Assembly (NCBI RefSeq): GCF_964340395.1
Contig: NC_135549.1
Location: 30,476,832 to 30,540,831, forward strand
Length of the DNA: 64,000 nt
DNA from: Glandiceps talaboti
Lineage: Eukaryota; Hemichordata; Enteropneusta; Spengelidae
Direction: 5' to 3'
Numbering within the stretch: position 1 is the first letter of the stretch; every line of letters begins with the position of its first letter. The notes beneath the pieces are model-generated. The model had not been told where the DNA came from, searched no databases, and worked only from the letters and a program-made list of their open reading frames with translations. The position numbers were made by a program, and so were the translations under genes. Positions 63,510-64,000 of this stretch are shown here, in pieces.

Positions 63510-64000
63510 TTAAAACTTAATAACGTGAGTTTTTAGTGGATAATAGTGCAAAACATATTTTCCTTCTGCAGGGTGCAAACGGAATTGTTGAGGAGTTAAT
63601 TCAGATCTGTATTGCTCGTAAAGTGGACAAACTAATATAAAGTGACACTCGTCCTCTACTACAGTTACACCTTGTTTGTTACAGACTGAGTACTGGTAAG
63701 TTACTTTGACGACCATTTTCAATGACTAATTTTTGACTTGAACAGCAGAGTTTGGCTAAGTCAAATTTAACCTTTGATATGTCTGTACATGAAAGGTACA
63801 GTTCTGGTTCCAGCATTGATTTAAACTGATAATAGTTACGTAGTCTAATTTGATTGGTCAAGTGAAGCTGACCACTCCTGTCTGTAACTTGAGTTTGCAT
63901 ATACTTATCGATTCCTACAAAAGCAATCTAAATATCCTCATGCTTTGGCTTCGCACAATTAATTCCCGTAGAATGTTTTCATTCCTTCAGAGAGTTCACT
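63510..64000 (-). pseudogene. Decayed LINE reverse-transcriptase C-terminus, runs off the window
   Basis: Minus-strand frames match the last part of the RT at 47542-49899: RLRNYYQFKSMLEPELYL corresponds to KLENYRNFKSLLQPEKYL, and DECHFILVCPLYEQYR to DEFHFLLKCTFFNQYR. Breaks: in-frame TGA (63979-63981) and TAG (63928-63930), and a frameshift near 63709. The first Cys of the zinc knuckle is Tyr. This is an older copy of the second LINE family or a close relative. Confidence 0.8.

Overview
The window is eukaryotic nuclear DNA, almost certainly from an invertebrate animal. It is AT-rich and gene-poor, packed with microsatellites (tetra-, penta-, tri- and dinucleotide arrays), and carries animal-type rhodopsin-family GPCRs and APE-type non-LTR retrotransposons. 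One retrotransposon encodes two PHD fingers and a 2A-like motif, an architecture I associate with marine invertebrates such as echinoderms, hemichordates, amphioxus and molluscs. I favour a marine deuterostome invertebrate but cannot fix the species. There are no operons, CRISPR arrays, rRNA genes or convincing stand-alone tRNA genes.

Host genes: two intact, intronless, paralogous seven-transmembrane receptors lie on the minus strand, about 36 kb apart (15525-17456 and 53172-55073). Both are aminergic-like (Asp3.32, Trp6.48, Trp7.40, Tyr7.43, NPxxY). Both also share oddities: DRF instead of DRY, Trp-Lys at positions 6.51-6.52, and a very long third intracellular loop with a cysteine run coded by a TGT repeat. 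They look like a dispersed duplicate pair of one lineage-specific subfamily. No other convincing host gene was found.

Mobile DNA: (i) a LINE at 3812-7797 with an uninterrupted 1239-codon ORF (hydrophobic N-terminus, 2A-like motif, two PHD fingers, APE endonuclease, reverse transcriptase); (ii) a second, different LINE at 46487-50003, 5'-truncated, embedded in TA repeats and broken by one frameshift; (iii) a decayed 3' piece of the second family at 63510-64000; (iv) a hAT-like element with inverted ends (41314-43501) inside a 46-bp minisatellite; (v) other inverted-repeat-bounded elements at 12694-13798, 14227-14981 and 36568-37305; (vi) a tRNA-derived SINE nested in an older AT-rich repeat (9515-10840) that has further fragments nearby; (vii) a possible decayed hammerhead ribozyme at 50124-50197.

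Layout: 1-3.8 kb, pentanucleotide arrays and an old repeat; 3.8-7.8 kb, intact LINE; 8-15 kb, nested repeats and DNA-transposon-like elements; 15.5-17.5 kb, receptor 1; 17.5-41 kb, mostly featureless DNA with microsatellites and a few repeats; 41-44 kb, hAT-like element in minisatellite; 46-50 kb, second LINE; 53-55 kb, receptor 2; 55-64 kb, long ATGT arrays, a small diverged duplication and a LINE fragment. All similarity statements come from reading the sequence; no database search was run.
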